Shown here piece by piece: positions 1-9,450 of a stretch of DNA of 64,000 nucleotides. Both the position numbers and the translations under genes were made by a program. The notes below the pieces were generated by a model. The model was not told where the DNA came from, searched no databases, and saw only the letters and a list, made by a program, of their open reading frames with translations. The DNA comes from an uncultured Bacilli bacterium (lineage in GTDB: Bacteria; Bacillota_I; Bacilli_A; ML615J-28; CAG-313): the NCBI GenBank assembly GCA_949879765.1, contig CATLBQ010000001.1:31742-95741 (forward strand), given 5' to 3'. The first letter of the stretch is position 1, and each line of letters opens with the position of its first letter.

Positions 1-1
1 T

Positions 2-1003
2 GTCAAAGTAGATTATGATGTGACTGTACCTGCAGATATTACCAAAGTATCTGATAGTTTGGAAATCGGTGTACATGAAAATCAACAGGTGAATACAGTA
101 TCAGTGTATTCCTATACCCGAGTGACGCTATTGAATTATTTGTTGGCACAACTAAATCCATACGCTACGATAGAAAAAACCTATCCATATACTGTAACAG
201 ATACAAATGCTATGTATCAATCTGGAGCGATTCAAAAAAAGATCAGTATTTATAATGCAATTATTGCGGGATACGAAGCAGCAGGATACCTTGAAATTGT
301 AGATGAAAATGCTTTTCAAGGCTATATTGTACATACCCTATATACCTATGCTTCTTCGAAACTGCAATTGGGTGATGTGATTGTATCTTTCAATCATGTG
401 GACTTTACCACACGAAAACGGGAGAATGAATTCACAACGATTTGTCAAACATTGAGCTATGAGAAAGATAAAACTTATCCGATTCGTGTATTGCGGCATG
501 GCGAAGTACTCGATTTTGAAATTCAAACGCATTATTATTATACGGATGAGCAGGAAGTAAAGCACCCTTCATTTGGTATTGGTACTTATAGTTACACATT
601 ACCGAAACCAATGGGTTTAGATCAACCCCATCTTCAATATGGTTGGGGATATGGAAATTCCATTGGTCCAAGTGGGGGATTGATGCAGTCGCTTTATGTA
701 TACGAATCGTTAACAGGAAACACGTTGACAAGAGGCCTCAAGATTGTGGGGACAGGAACAGTAGATGCTTATGGAAATGCAGGTGCAATCGGGGGCATTT
801 ATCAAAAAGTCATTACGGCCCATTTGGCTCATGCAGATATCTTTTTTGTTCCCGTATCCTCTATGGACCCTGATATTTATCAATATGAGTCCAATTATCA
901 AGATGCGATGGCATCTTATAAACGTTTAAGAAAGACCAATATGAAATTGGTACCTATAGCCTCACTAGCAGATGCTATAGTTTATTTAGAACAATACAAG
1001 TAG
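2..1003 (+). CDS. ylbL: Lon-like PDZ serine protease, 5' end missing
   Basis: The reading frame is open from base 2, so the N-terminus lies outside the window; the GTG at 20 is probably internal. The visible part has a PDZ-like region (about codons 95-180) followed by a Lon-type S16 protease domain. The catalytic dyad is readable as Ser in GPSGGLM (codon 224 of the fragment) and Lys in IYQKVITA (codon 269), close to the spacing seen in Lon. There is no ATPase domain, as in Bacillus YlbL. Family members are membrane-anchored with the protease outside the membrane, so the missing N-terminus should carry one TM helix. It ends 8 bases before lspA and is probably co-transcribed with it. Confidence 0.85.
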   Translation, partial: VKVDYDVTVPADITKVSDSLEIGVHENQQVNTVSVYSYTRVTLLNYLLAQLNPYATIEKTYPYTVTDTNAMYQSGAIQKKISIYNAIIAGYEAAGYLEIVDENAFQGYIVHTLYTYASSKLQLGDVIVSFNHVDFTTRKRENEFTTICQTLSYEKDKTYPIRVLRHGEVLDFEIQTHYYYTDEQEVKHPSFGIGTYSYTLPKPMGLDQPHLQYGWGYGNSIGPSGGLMQSLYVYESLTGNTLTRGLKIVGTGTVDAYGNAGAIGGIYQKVITAHLAHADIFFVPVSSMDPDIYQYESNYQDAMASYKRLRKTNMKLVPIASLADAIVYLEQYK

Positions 1004-1011
1004 GTGAAAAT

Positions 1012-1836
1012 ATGAAATCATTTTTTAAAAAGTGTAAAGAATATTTTTCTCGAAATGAGGTCAAAGCCTCTTTCGGTATGTTTGCCATTATGTTGCTCAT
1101 CGCTATGCCTTTGTTGGTGATTTGGATTACGCTTCTTTTACAATACGCAGTGATTACTCCTGTATTTTGGGTGATTATTTTTATAGCCATTTGTCTTTTT
1201 GCGCTCTTGATTGCCTTCTCGACGATTTTGTATGAAAAATTATTGGCCAATTACGAAAATCGGAAGATAACGAAATGCGAATATCGAAAGAAGTTCTTGT
1301 CTGAATTAACAGGACCTTTTGTCACTGGCTTTTTGCTTGTGGCGATAATTATTTTTCTAGATCAATTTACCAAGATTCAAGCGATTATCCATTTAGAAGG
1401 GAAGTCAAGTGTCGTTTTTATAAAAGGCTTTTTAAATTGGAGTCTCGCTTATAATAAAGGTGCTGCTTGGAGTATGTGTTCCAATCATACCAATATGCTA
1501 GCGATTTTGAGTTTAGTGGCAAGTTTTGTTATCTTATATTTTATGAAAGACTTTAATTTACGTCAAAAACCTTTATATAGTCTTGCCTTGGCATTTATCC
1601 TAGGTGGAACGGTAGGAAATATGATTGATCGCTTTTTTCGATCAAATGGTGTCGTCGATTTTATTGAGACAGCCTTTATGGATTTTCCCATTTTTAATGT
1701 TGCAGATTCCTTTTTGGTTGTAGGGACTATTTTACTAGCGATTGTGGTTTTATTTGATGTATTTCAAACTAGTAGTAAAACAAAAAAACAATCAACAGAA
1801 GATAGTGATGCTCGTCAAGAGGAGAACGCCCAATGA
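1012..1836 (+). CDS. lspA: Prolipoprotein signal peptidase II with N-terminal extension
   Basis: Cleaves the signal peptide of lipid-modified prolipoproteins at the lipobox Cys. The A8 aspartyl peptidase core occupies about residues 100-255: DQFTK (117-121), the AYNKGAAW motif (146-153), and the two catalytic Asp in GNMIDR (D206) and NVADSF (D232). LspA is usually near 160 residues. This protein has 274, with an extra N-terminal part of about 95 residues carrying two TM stretches (about 22-46 and 50-72), plus a charged C-terminal tail. RBS-like GGTGA precedes ATG 1012. It overlaps the pseudouridine synthase by 4 bases (ATGA). Several lipoproteins in this window are its likely substrates. Confidence 0.92.
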   Translation: MKSFFKKCKEYFSRNEVKASFGMFAIMLLIAMPLLVIWITLLLQYAVITPVFWVIIFIAICLFALLIAFSTILYEKLLANYENRKITKCEYRKKFLSELTGPFVTGFLLVAIIIFLDQFTKIQAIIHLEGKSSVVFIKGFLNWSLAYNKGAAWSMCSNHTNMLAILSLVASFVILYFMKDFNLRQKPLYSLALAFILGGTVGNMIDRFFRSNGVVDFIETAFMDFPIFNVADSFLVVGTILLAIVVLFDVFQTSSKTKKQSTEDSDARQEENAQ

Positions 1837-2759
1837 TACAAGAACAATATTATGTAGATTTGTCTTTGGTAGAGACAGAGGATACGGAACTTAGAATAGA
1901 TAAATATTTGGCTGAAGTATGTGAAGACCTATCGAGAAGTGAAATTAGGGATTATTTTGATATGGGACTTGTCAGCGTAGGGACAAAAGTAGTAAAACCG
2001 AGCTATAAAGTTAAAAATGGTGATTGTATCCATATTCAAATGAAACCTACGGAAGAAATTGATATGGTAAAAGAAAATATTCCATTAGATATTGTGTATG
2101 AGGATGATGAGGTGATTGTTGTCAATAAGCCAAGCGGAATGGTGGTTCATCCTGCGCCAGGTCATCCACATCAAACATTAGTGAATGCCTTGTTGTATCA
2201 TTGTAATGGTCTTTCCAATATAGGTGGAGACATCAGAGCAGGGATAGTACACCGGATTGATAAGGATACTTCAGGTTTGCTTGTTGCCTGTAAAACCAAT
2301 CATGCCCATAAAATATTGAGTGAGCAATTGAAAGATAAGATTACTACCCGTAAATATATTGCGATTGTAACTGGTTCAATTGGTCATAATCTTGGAAAAA
2401 TCAATGCACCGATTGGACGTGATCCAAATAATCGGCAAAAAATGGCTGTAGTAGAAGATGGCAAATCAGCAGTTACTCATTTTAAAGTATTAGATCGTTA
2501 TCCTGGTTTTACATTAGTAGAACTGAGGCTAGAAACGGGCAGAACACATCAAATTCGGGTACATATGGCTTATATTGGGCATCCAGTATTGAATGATCCT
2601 TTATATGGGGTGAAAAAACAAACCACTGCATTTGGTCAGTATTTACATGCCCAAACACTTGGTTTTTATCATCCTACAACAGGAGCGTATCTCGAATTTA
2701 CCTCAGAGCTTCCATCTGAGTTTGTAGATATGATGCATCAGCTAGAAAAGAAGAATTAA
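1833..2759 (+). CDS. RluD/YlyB-family 23S rRNA pseudouridine synthase
   Basis: An S4 RNA-binding domain (about residues 18-75) precedes an RluA-class catalytic domain. The signature HRIDKDTSGLL gives the catalytic Asp at residue 143, and GRTHQIRVH is present near 230-240. It isomerises uridines in large-subunit rRNA; B. subtilis YlyB likewise sits directly after lspA. The start overlaps the lspA stop, indicating translational coupling. The exact target uridines (RluD-like or RluC-like) cannot be read from the sequence. The gene ends at a bidirectional terminator. Confidence 0.92.
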   Translation: MIQEQYYVDLSLVETEDTELRIDKYLAEVCEDLSRSEIRDYFDMGLVSVGTKVVKPSYKVKNGDCIHIQMKPTEEIDMVKENIPLDIVYEDDEVIVVNKPSGMVVHPAPGHPHQTLVNALLYHCNGLSNIGGDIRAGIVHRIDKDTSGLLVACKTNHAHKILSEQLKDKITTRKYIAIVTGSIGHNLGKINAPIGRDPNNRQKMAVVEDGKSAVTHFKVLDRYPGFTLVELRLETGRTHQIRVHMAYIGHPVLNDPLYGVKKQTTAFGQYLHAQTLGFYHPTTGAYLEFTSELPSEFVDMMHQLEKKN

Positions 2760-2765
2760 AAATAG

Positions 2766-2795
2766 AAAAAAGCAAATCTATTGATTTGCTTTTTA
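2766..2795. terminator. Bidirectional intrinsic terminator
   Basis: The stem GCAAATC/GATTTGC with loop TATT is flanked by A-run and T-run tails, so it can stop transcription from both the rlu gene (plus) and rnhC (minus), whose stop codon lies inside the tail. Confidence 0.85.
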
Positions 2796-3758
2796 ATTTT
2801 CATTATAAAAACTACCTTGTCTAGATTTAGGCATAGGATTGTTTAGAAAGTATTGACGAATACGTTCGGTATTGCTAAATTTCATTTTGGCAATTTTTCG
2901 TAATTCATCCCACCCATTGGCTTTTACAAAAGAAATGGCATTTTTATCTACTTCAGGGCCAGCCCCTTTATAAAATTCAAAGTCATAGGTTTTGCTGAGT
3001 TTGCTCAATTCTCTTAAAAAAGTCACTCTAGCCAAAATTGATGCTGCAGCAACACTCATATGTGCCTTTTCTCCATTTGGAATTAAGGTCACATTTTGTA
3101 CGACATCTTTTTCTTGGGACAAGTATTCAAAATATTTTTCTTGTGGTGTAAACTCATCAATTAAAATAGCGTCACACTTTACACCTGTAGTCTTTTTTAG
3201 TATACTATTGATAGCTTTATTATGTAAATAAGCCTTTACAAAATTTAGATTATTGCGTTTTTTGGATAGCAAATTGATTCGTTCTGGTTCTAAATAAACA
3301 ATAGAATAAGGAATCATTTGTGAAAGTTTGAGTGCCATTGGAATCATTTGCTTGTCAGTTAGAAGTTTTGAATCTTTTACGCCCAAAAGTCGCAATTGTT
3401 CAATCATCGAAGAAGAAACATAAGCCGCACATACCACAATAGGACCGAAATAATCTCCAGTACCTACTTCATCACTACCGATTGCGGATAATGAGGAAAG
3501 GTCGGTTTGAATAACTTTTTTGGAGGAGTCAAGGGTTAAACCAAATTGTTTGGCCCACCTATTGTATTCTGCAATTTCATTAACACCTTGAAAGAGCACA
3601 ACATTGGTCTTATAAAAGGTAATCGTTGCATGAGGCAATTTGGCTCTTGCAATAATATAGTCACTTGCATTATAAGTTAAATATCCTTGATAATAAGCAA
3701 GCATTGTGTTAATTTGTTCTGATGTAGCTTTGATTTTATGATTTCCGCTTGATTGCAT
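2793..3758 (-). CDS. rnhC: Ribonuclease HIII
   Basis: Degrades the RNA strand of RNA:DNA hybrids. At 321 residues it has the N-terminal TBP-like domain typical of RNase HIII (about 1-85) before the catalytic domain. Acidic residues are visible: SDEVGTGDYFGP gives D96 and E97, LIDEF gives D201, and PEVDK gives D271. The SVAAASILAR motif follows near 236-244. D-E in the first motif and the long N-terminus separate it from RNase HII. It is convergent with the rlu gene and divergent from mutS2, a neighbour pairing common in Bacillota. Confidence 0.95.
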   Translation of the reverse strand: MQSSGNHKIKATSEQINTMLAYYQGYLTYNASDYIIARAKLPHATITFYKTNVVLFQGVNEIAEYNRWAKQFGLTLDSSKKVIQTDLSSLSAIGSDEVGTGDYFGPIVVCAAYVSSSMIEQLRLLGVKDSKLLTDKQMIPMALKLSQMIPYSIVYLEPERINLLSKKRNNLNFVKAYLHNKAINSILKKTTGVKCDAILIDEFTPQEKYFEYLSQEKDVVQNVTLIPNGEKAHMSVAAASILARVTFLRELSKLSKTYDFEFYKGAGPEVDKNAISFVKANGWDELRKIAKMKFSNTERIRQYFLNNPMPKSRQGSFYNEN

Positions 3759-3776
3759 ATGATCACCACCGCTTTT

Positions 3777-3806
3777 ATTTTACCACAAATAAAAAAAAAT
3801 GGTTAA
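3777..3806 (-). promoter_or_regulatory. Putative rnhC promoter
   Basis: On the minus strand, an extended -10 (TGG followed by TAAAAT at 3782-3777) has a weak TTAACC -35 with an 18-base spacer. Only the -10 is convincing. Confidence 0.4.
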
Positions 3807-3831
3807 AATTTGATAACAAAAGGAGTCAAGT

Positions 3832-6180
3832 ATGACTGATTTTCAAAAAATATGTTTCCAAAAATTAGAATTAGATCTCATTTTAAATCAACTTCAGGGA
3901 TTTGCAATTTTACCACGGGTACAAAAACAGATTGCATCGTTAGTCCCATCACAAGATATTGGCTACTTAGAAGAGGAGTTACGCCATGTAGATGAATGTT
4001 TAGCGATTCTTAGAAGAAGTGAAAGGGCACCGATATATTTGTCTTGTGCATATGAAGAGTTGTTAAGTGTTTTGAAAAAAGATGGTATTCTTTCTGGTGA
4101 AGAATTGTATCAAACCATATTGCTATATCAGACGATTCGTGCCAATCAAGCGATGGTCATACACTTGCAAAAAAATGCTATTCCTAGTACATTTTATCAG
4201 TCATTGGTTTCAACTTGCGTTTATCAAGCGACAATTGAAAAGATATTGATCCAATCGGTAGATGAAAATGGGTATATTTTAGATGATGCAAGTCCTGATT
4301 TGAAAGCGATTCGTAAGAAATTAGCTAGAATGGATATTCAAGTAAAAAATAAATTACAAGAAATCATAGGCAAAGAAGGGAATAAACTTTCACAGACTTC
4401 TGTCGTACTCCGGGATAATTGTTATTGTTTGGCTGTAAAAAGTGAACATAAAAATAGTGTCAAAGGGATTTTGCATGATATGAGTTCAAGTATGCAAACG
4501 TGCTTTATTGAACCGTATGCAGTAAATGAATTGATGCAAGAAAAAGCCAAATGGATAGAAGAAGAGAAAAAAGAGATCAATCGGATTATCAAGAAATTGT
4601 CTCACATGTTAGCAGAGGAAGTCGACAATTTACAAATGAATTTTGATGTCATTTGTCAACTTGATTTTGTCTTCGCTAAAGCCATGCTTGCTGCGTCTTA
4701 TAATGGATTTGCACCAAAGTTAAATCAGCAATGCGAATTGGAATTGCGGAATGCGCGACACCCTCTTCTAAAGGTCAAAAAAGTTATCCCGAATCATGTT
4801 TCATTTGGAGACCATTACTTGGGCATTATCATTACAGGGCCCAATACAGGGGGAAAAACGGTTCTGTTAAAAACAGTGGGATTACTTTGTGCCATGGTTA
4901 AATTTGGCTTATTGATTCCTGCTGACCCTGATAGCCGGGTGATGGTTTTTGATCAAATTTTTTGTGATATTGGTGATGATCAAAGTATTGCTAGCAATTT
5001 ATCCACCTTTTCATCTCATATGCATAATATTACACAAATTATCGATCAAATTACACCACAGTCTTTGGTCTTATTTGACGAAATTGGTTCTGGAACGGAT
5101 CCGATCGAAGGATCCAATTTGGCGAAGGCTATTTTAAAATATTTGATTGCCCATAGAATTAGTTTTATTACCACTACCCACTATTCACAACTAAAAGCAT
5201 TTGGATTTGATGCGCCTCAAGTGATCAATGCGTCAATGGAGTTTGATGCCCATACATTGTCACCCACTTATCGTTTGAAATTGGGGGTGAGTGGGGCAAG
5301 TAATGCACTTAACATTGCCAAACGTTTGGGGTTAAAAGAAGAAATTATTCAAGATGCCTATCAAATGACGGTTACTTCCGAAGATGATGCAAGAAAATTG
5401 ATTTTGAAATTAGAACAACAAGTGAAAACTTATGAAAAGAAGATGGAACGTTTGCAAGAAGAACGTCAAATTCTTCACCAAAAAGAGTTGGAATATGCTG
5501 AAAAAATGGCGCATATGGAAAAAGAACGGGGAGCTATTTTAGCCAAGGCCCAACAAGATGCGGATGCCTTTGTTGAAAAAGTAAGCAAGGAAGCTTTGCT
5601 TGCACTTGATGCGGCCAAATCACTCAGTAAAGGTGATGCAAAACTTCATCAAATCATTGAAACAAAGCATAAAATAGAACAATTGGGTGGGGAGGTAGAA
5701 CAAAAGCGTACCACTCCAAAACAAGTGGAACGTGATGCACATGTGGGCGATGATGTGTATATCACAGCGTATGATCAATATGGTGTCATCCAAAAGCAGT
5801 TGAAAGATGGGGTATTTGAGGTTGCGATTGGCAATATGCACTTGAGATTGAAAAGAGATCAATTTGATGTTTTAGACCGGATGCCTGTAGTAAAAGGAAA
5901 AACGGGAAGTACTCATATTGAAAAATCGCGAGCAAGTGTATCGCTTACACTCGATTTACGGGGAAAACGCTATGAAGAGGCCAAAGAGGCACTCGATAAA
6001 TATATTGATGATTTATTGTTAACGGGTCTAAAACAAGCAACGATTATTCATGGTTTTGGAACAGGAGTTATCCGTGAAATGGTTCAATCGTATGTGAAAT
6101 CCAATCCTCATATTGGTGCATATCGGTATGGAGGAGAAACAGAAGGAGGGTTTGGAGTAACTGTGATTACTCTTAAATAA
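3832..6180 (+). CDS. mutS2: Endonuclease MutS2 / ribosome-rescue factor
   Basis: Full-length MutS2 (782 residues). Clamp and lever helices come first, then the ABC-type ATPase with Walker A GPNTGGKT (336-343) and Walker B LVLFDEIGSGTDP (D416, E417). A charged coiled coil follows (about 510-600), and a C-terminal Smr domain with LDLRG (D708) and HGFGTG (740-745). In Bacillota MutS2 suppresses recombination and, as RqcU, splits collided ribosomes; the Smr domain supplies the nuclease motif, here intact. A good SD (AAAGGAG) sits 7 bases before ATG. The thioredoxin gene starts one base after the stop. Confidence 0.96.
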   Translation: MTDFQKICFQKLELDLILNQLQGFAILPRVQKQIASLVPSQDIGYLEEELRHVDECLAILRRSERAPIYLSCAYEELLSVLKKDGILSGEELYQTILLYQTIRANQAMVIHLQKNAIPSTFYQSLVSTCVYQATIEKILIQSVDENGYILDDASPDLKAIRKKLARMDIQVKNKLQEIIGKEGNKLSQTSVVLRDNCYCLAVKSEHKNSVKGILHDMSSSMQTCFIEPYAVNELMQEKAKWIEEEKKEINRIIKKLSHMLAEEVDNLQMNFDVICQLDFVFAKAMLAASYNGFAPKLNQQCELELRNARHPLLKVKKVIPNHVSFGDHYLGIIITGPNTGGKTVLLKTVGLLCAMVKFGLLIPADPDSRVMVFDQIFCDIGDDQSIASNLSTFSSHMHNITQIIDQITPQSLVLFDEIGSGTDPIEGSNLAKAILKYLIAHRISFITTTHYSQLKAFGFDAPQVINASMEFDAHTLSPTYRLKLGVSGASNALNIAKRLGLKEEIIQDAYQMTVTSEDDARKLILKLEQQVKTYEKKMERLQEERQILHQKELEYAEKMAHMEKERGAILAKAQQDADAFVEKVSKEALLALDAAKSLSKGDAKLHQIIETKHKIEQLGGEVEQKRTTPKQVERDAHVGDDVYITAYDQYGVIQKQLKDGVFEVAIGNMHLRLKRDQFDVLDRMPVVKGKTGSTHIEKSRASVSLTLDLRGKRYEEAKEALDKYIDDLLLTGLKQATIIHGFGTGVIREMVQSYVKSNPHIGAYRYGGETEGGFGVTVITLK

Positions 6181-6181
6181 G

Positions 6182-6505
6182 ATGAATATTCAAGAAATAG
6201 AAAATGGAAAAATAGACATATCGACATCTAATGAGCAATGGATTGTTCTTCATTTTTATACGAAATGGTGTCCTACTTGTAAGCGAGTGGGCATTGTTTT
6301 AGAAGAAATCGAAGAACTCCATCCTGAAATCTGCATTATTGAGATTGATGTAGATGCGTATCAGGATTTATCCAACCTCTACAAAGTAAGGACTGCACCT
6401 ACACTTTTGTTTTTCAAAAAGGGTGAAATTAAATACATTCATCATGGTTATTTGAATGTAGAAGAATTCGAAGAGATTACTGGTAGTGATTCAACCACTG
6501 ATTAA
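6182..6505 (+). CDS. Thioredoxin family protein (CPTC active site)
   Basis: A 107-residue thioredoxin fold with active site WCPTC near residue 30 and the cis-Pro loop TAPTLLFF near residue 75. The canonical WCGPC dipeptide GP is replaced by PT, which in this family shifts the redox potential. There is no signal peptide, so it is probably cytosolic. The start lies one base after the mutS2 stop without a well-placed SD, so translation probably depends on coupling. A disulfide reductase is the likely role; a thiol-peroxidase partner is not visible nearby. MutS2-thioredoxin adjacency is common in Bacillota. Confidence 0.85.
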   Translation: MNIQEIENGKIDISTSNEQWIVLHFYTKWCPTCKRVGIVLEEIEELHPEICIIEIDVDAYQDLSNLYKVRTAPTLLFFKKGEIKYIHHGYLNVEEFEEITGSDSTTD

Positions 6506-6522
6506 AAAAATAATGAAATCGC

Positions 6523-6551
6523 TTTCTTTTTTAAAATAAATATGTTATACT
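6523..6551 (+). promoter_or_regulatory. Promoter of fic gene
   Basis: Extended -10 TGTTATACT (6543-6551) with a poor -35 (TTTCTT, 6523-6528) at 17-base spacing, 27 bases before the fic ATG. The SD AGGAGG lies between them. Confidence 0.6.
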
Positions 6552-6577
6552 ATACTCGTGATAGGAGGATATAACAA

Positions 6578-7312
6578 ATGAATATTCAAGAAAAGAGAAA
6601 TTACTTTAAGGAAAATGCCCACTACATCCCAACCGAGGAACGCCAGTCGTTTGATTTTAATTTGGCTTGTGTGTTGACTAAGAATTCAGTTGGTATGGAA
6701 AGTGGAAAGATGGCAACGCTTGAAGAAGTTGTTTCAACTGTTAGAGGTTACAATACCAAAATAGATGAGAATTTGAAACGAAGTATTTTTAATTTTTATA
6801 AAGCCTATAATATGATGTTAGATTACTTGAAAAAAAATGAGAATCCAATATTAACCGAAGACGTACTAAAGGATTTGCATGCAATGATTGTAGATGGATT
6901 AGTAGATGGTGGTGGATTATATCGAAATGTAAATATCAAAATCAAAGGTTCAATGCACACCCCATGTGATTATATCAAAGTGTATGATCGGATGAAAAAA
7001 TATATTTACGATGTCAATCATACGGATAAAACTGATTTTGAGGCTATTGCTTATGCCCATTTACAACTAGCGAAGATTCATCCTTTTCTAGATGGCAATG
7101 CCAGATTAGCGAGATTGATTCTGAATTTCTTCTTGATTCAATATGGATATATTCCAATCAGTATTCCAGCTAAACGTCGATTAGAATATTTTGATTTACT
7201 AGAAGAATTTAAAGTCAATAAAAATCCAGTGCCATTTGAAAACTTTGTCCAAGAGTTGGTAGAAAAAGAATATGATCGACTCATTGAAGTGATTGAAAAG
7301 TACAAAAAATAA
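6578..7312 (+). CDS. Fic-domain protein (putative AMPylase)
   Basis: Single-domain Fic protein of 244 residues. The active-site loop HPFLDGNARLAR occupies residues 168-179, keeping the catalytic His168, the metal ligand Asp172 and the phosphate-binding Asn174 and Arg176. A target-positioning flap precedes it (GGGLYRNVNI, 111-120). An N-terminal helix carries SVGMES (37-42) where class II Fic proteins have the inhibitory S/T-x3-E-G/N; Glu41 is kept but the following Gly/Asn is Ser. Fic proteins transfer AMP or other phosphate-containing groups to target hydroxyls. The gene has its own promoter and terminator, and no antitoxin-type partner gene is adjacent, so this is not an obvious two-gene toxin module. 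Confidence 0.9.
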   Translation: MNIQEKRNYFKENAHYIPTEERQSFDFNLACVLTKNSVGMESGKMATLEEVVSTVRGYNTKIDENLKRSIFNFYKAYNMMLDYLKKNENPILTEDVLKDLHAMIVDGLVDGGGLYRNVNIKIKGSMHTPCDYIKVYDRMKKYIYDVNHTDKTDFEAIAYAHLQLAKIHPFLDGNARLARLILNFFLIQYGYIPISIPAKRRLEYFDLLEEFKVNKNPVPFENFVQELVEKEYDRLIEVIEKYKK

Positions 7313-7335
7313 AAACTCCCCTATAGGGAGTTTTT
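7311..7335 (+). terminator. Intrinsic terminator after fic
   Basis: Stem AAACTCCC/GGGAGTTT with loop CTATA-type followed by a T tract. Confidence 0.85.
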
Positions 7336-7351
7336 CATCAAAATAGTAAAA

Positions 7352-7376
7352 AATAAAAAATGCCAATAGGCATTCT
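7352..7376 (-). terminator. Intrinsic terminator of tRNA-Cys
   Basis: Read on the minus strand: AATGCC, loop TATT, GGCATT, then a run of T. It lies about 12 bases past the tRNA 3' end. Confidence 0.75.
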
Positions 7377-7387
7377 GATATGTAAGA

Positions 7388-7461
7388 TGGAGGCTCCGAC
7401 CGGATTTGAACCGGTGATCAGGGTGTTGCAGACCCACGCCTTACCGCTTGGCTACAGAGCC
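7388..7461 (-). tRNA. tRNA-Cys(GCA)
   Basis: Complete 74-base cloverleaf on the minus strand. The acceptor pairs GGCTCTG/CGGAGCC, the anticodon loop has GCA, the T-loop reads GGTTCAAATCC, and the discriminator T is followed by an encoded CCA. It has its own sigma-A-type promoter and terminator and is isolated from other tRNAs. Confidence 0.96.
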
Positions 7462-7480
7462 ATCTATTAAACGCTCTAAT

Positions 7481-7509
7481 ATTATAGCAAATTAAGGGAA
7501 GATAGTCAA
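7481..7509 (-). promoter_or_regulatory. Promoter of tRNA-Cys
   Basis: Minus strand TTGACT (7509-7504), 17-base spacer, TATAAT (7486-7481); about 20 bases before the mature 5' end. Confidence 0.85.
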
Positions 7510-7543
7510 ATAAAAGGCTATTAAACTTTTGGAAAGGATGAAA

Positions 7544-9433
7544 ATGAAATATATCAAAGGAATAATCGTTTTGTGCATTGGTAGTTGTCTACTGATGAGT
7601 TGTAAAGAAAAACATCAGCACCAATGGGTAGAAGACGAGGGCGTGCTACCGAGTTGTGAGACCCCTGGATTAACAACGGGTTCACATTGTGCAGAATGTG
7701 GAGAAGTAATTACGCACCAAATTATCCTTGATGCGCTTGGGCATCAGTGGATGGGCGCTTCTTGTGATCAAGCCAAGACCTGTTCAGTTTGCCATCAAAC
7801 CATTGGTGAACCATTAGAACATCAGTATAGTGAATGGCATTTGGTTGAAGAACCCACCTATGAAACAGAGGGCATACGCGAAAAGGAGTGCTCACTTTGC
7901 CACAAGGTTGTATCAGAAACGATTCCCATGCTTCAGGCTGTAGATCAGATTGATAAAGTGATTTCGAACCTCGTTTTACCACAAGAAACTAGTCAAAATT
8001 TGGTTTTACCGACTGAACAAGAAGGCGTATCTATTACGTGGAAAAGCAATAAGACTTATATTATGACCCATGAGGGGGTTATTTCGAAAACTACGGCCAA
8101 CCGGAAAGTTGAACTAGAAGCTACATTTGTATTTCGAGGGGTAGAAATAAAACAAACCTATACAATTACAGTTTTGGCCTATACAACGGAAGAAAAATTA
8201 CAACTCGTCATGGATACATTTACGTTTCCACAAAAAGTCTATCAAGACTTGGTATTATATGCCAATTTGAGTTATCATGTGCAGGCCATATACACATCAA
8301 ATCAACCTTCTGTTTGTACAAATGAAGGAAAAATTATCCGTCAAACAGAAGAAGTAGCAATAGAACTTCATATTTTATTAACGTTAGAAGGTGAAAGTTT
8401 GGATAAAGTATTTTATTTTACAGTAGCAGCCAAGGAAGAAAGTGATAAACGACATCAACTCATCATAAGAACGAATGAAATGGATGTTCATGATATTCCT
8501 GAGTTAGTAGTTTCCAATCAAAAATTGCGGCTACAAACAGAAAAACGAATGGGTAAATACATTTCACCAGTGATAGAAACAGAAGCGTTTACTTCATTGG
8601 TTGCCTCTTGGTCGGCGGTGACTAGCCCCTATGCCACAGTAGAGTTACAATTGAAGGCCCGAATAGATGGCATATGGAGTGAATTTATTACCTATAGTCC
8701 TTGGGGATTGGGTCTACAAAATCAATCTCATGATCAAAATAATGGAATGATATGTTTAAGTACAGATGAGGTAAAGGTGTTAAATGGCAAAAAAGCAACC
8801 GCCATTCAGTTCCAATTGATTTTATCTAGAGATGAAAAAACAGGAGAATCTCCTGCACTTTCCCTTGTTTCGTTTGCATTAGAAATCCCTAATTATCAGT
8901 ATTCTGTTGATGTAACAGAACTTCCTGAATCGATTCTTTATGATGTTCCTCAATTGAATCAAAATGTTGTACCCACTATTGGTGGTAGTATTTGTAGTGC
9001 GACTTCTACAACAATGTTATTGAAATATAAAGGATTAGATTTTACGCATCAAGATTCGGAATTTGAACATCGTTATATAGCAAGTATCGTAAGAGACTAT
9101 GGCAATCAAATCTATGGTAACTGGGTCTACAATACAGTAGCGATGGGGGGATATGGTTTTGATGCTTATGTAGCAAGAATGTATTCTGTCAATGAACTGA
9201 TTGAACATTTGGCTACAGTTGGACCGGTTGCATTAAGTGTAAAAGGAACAATGATTTCTAGTGAAAAGACGTATACCACAAATGGTCATTAGATTGTTGC
9301 GATAGGGTATCGGTATGTTGATGGTGAATTATACATTTTATGCAATGACCCCAATGTGCCCCGTGTATATTGTGAATATGCATTATCTGTGATTGAAAAA
9401 ACGTGGCGAAATATTGCTTATGTCATTGAGTAA
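7544..9433 (+). pseudogene. C39-like cysteine peptidase lipoprotein, interrupted by TAG
   Basis: ATG 7544 has a well-spaced GGAAAGG SD. A lipoprotein signal (LLMSC) is followed by a histidine- and Cys-pair-rich region (about residues 25-125, several C-x2-C units), Ig-like beta modules (about 135-290), another beta region, and a C39-like peptidase domain. Catalytic Cys484 lies in GGSICSATS and the likely catalytic His582 is the residue just before the in-frame TAG at 9290-9292. The same frame continues for 46 codons to TAA 9431-9433 and encodes the expected rest of the domain (IVAIGYRYV, then CNDPNVP). The lesion removes the third catalytic position and the final strands. It could be a point mutation, a sequencing error or a readthrough site. 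Predicted role: extracellular peptidase or surface protein. Confidence 0.8.
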
Positions 9434-9450
9434 TGAAAATCAATGAGAAT

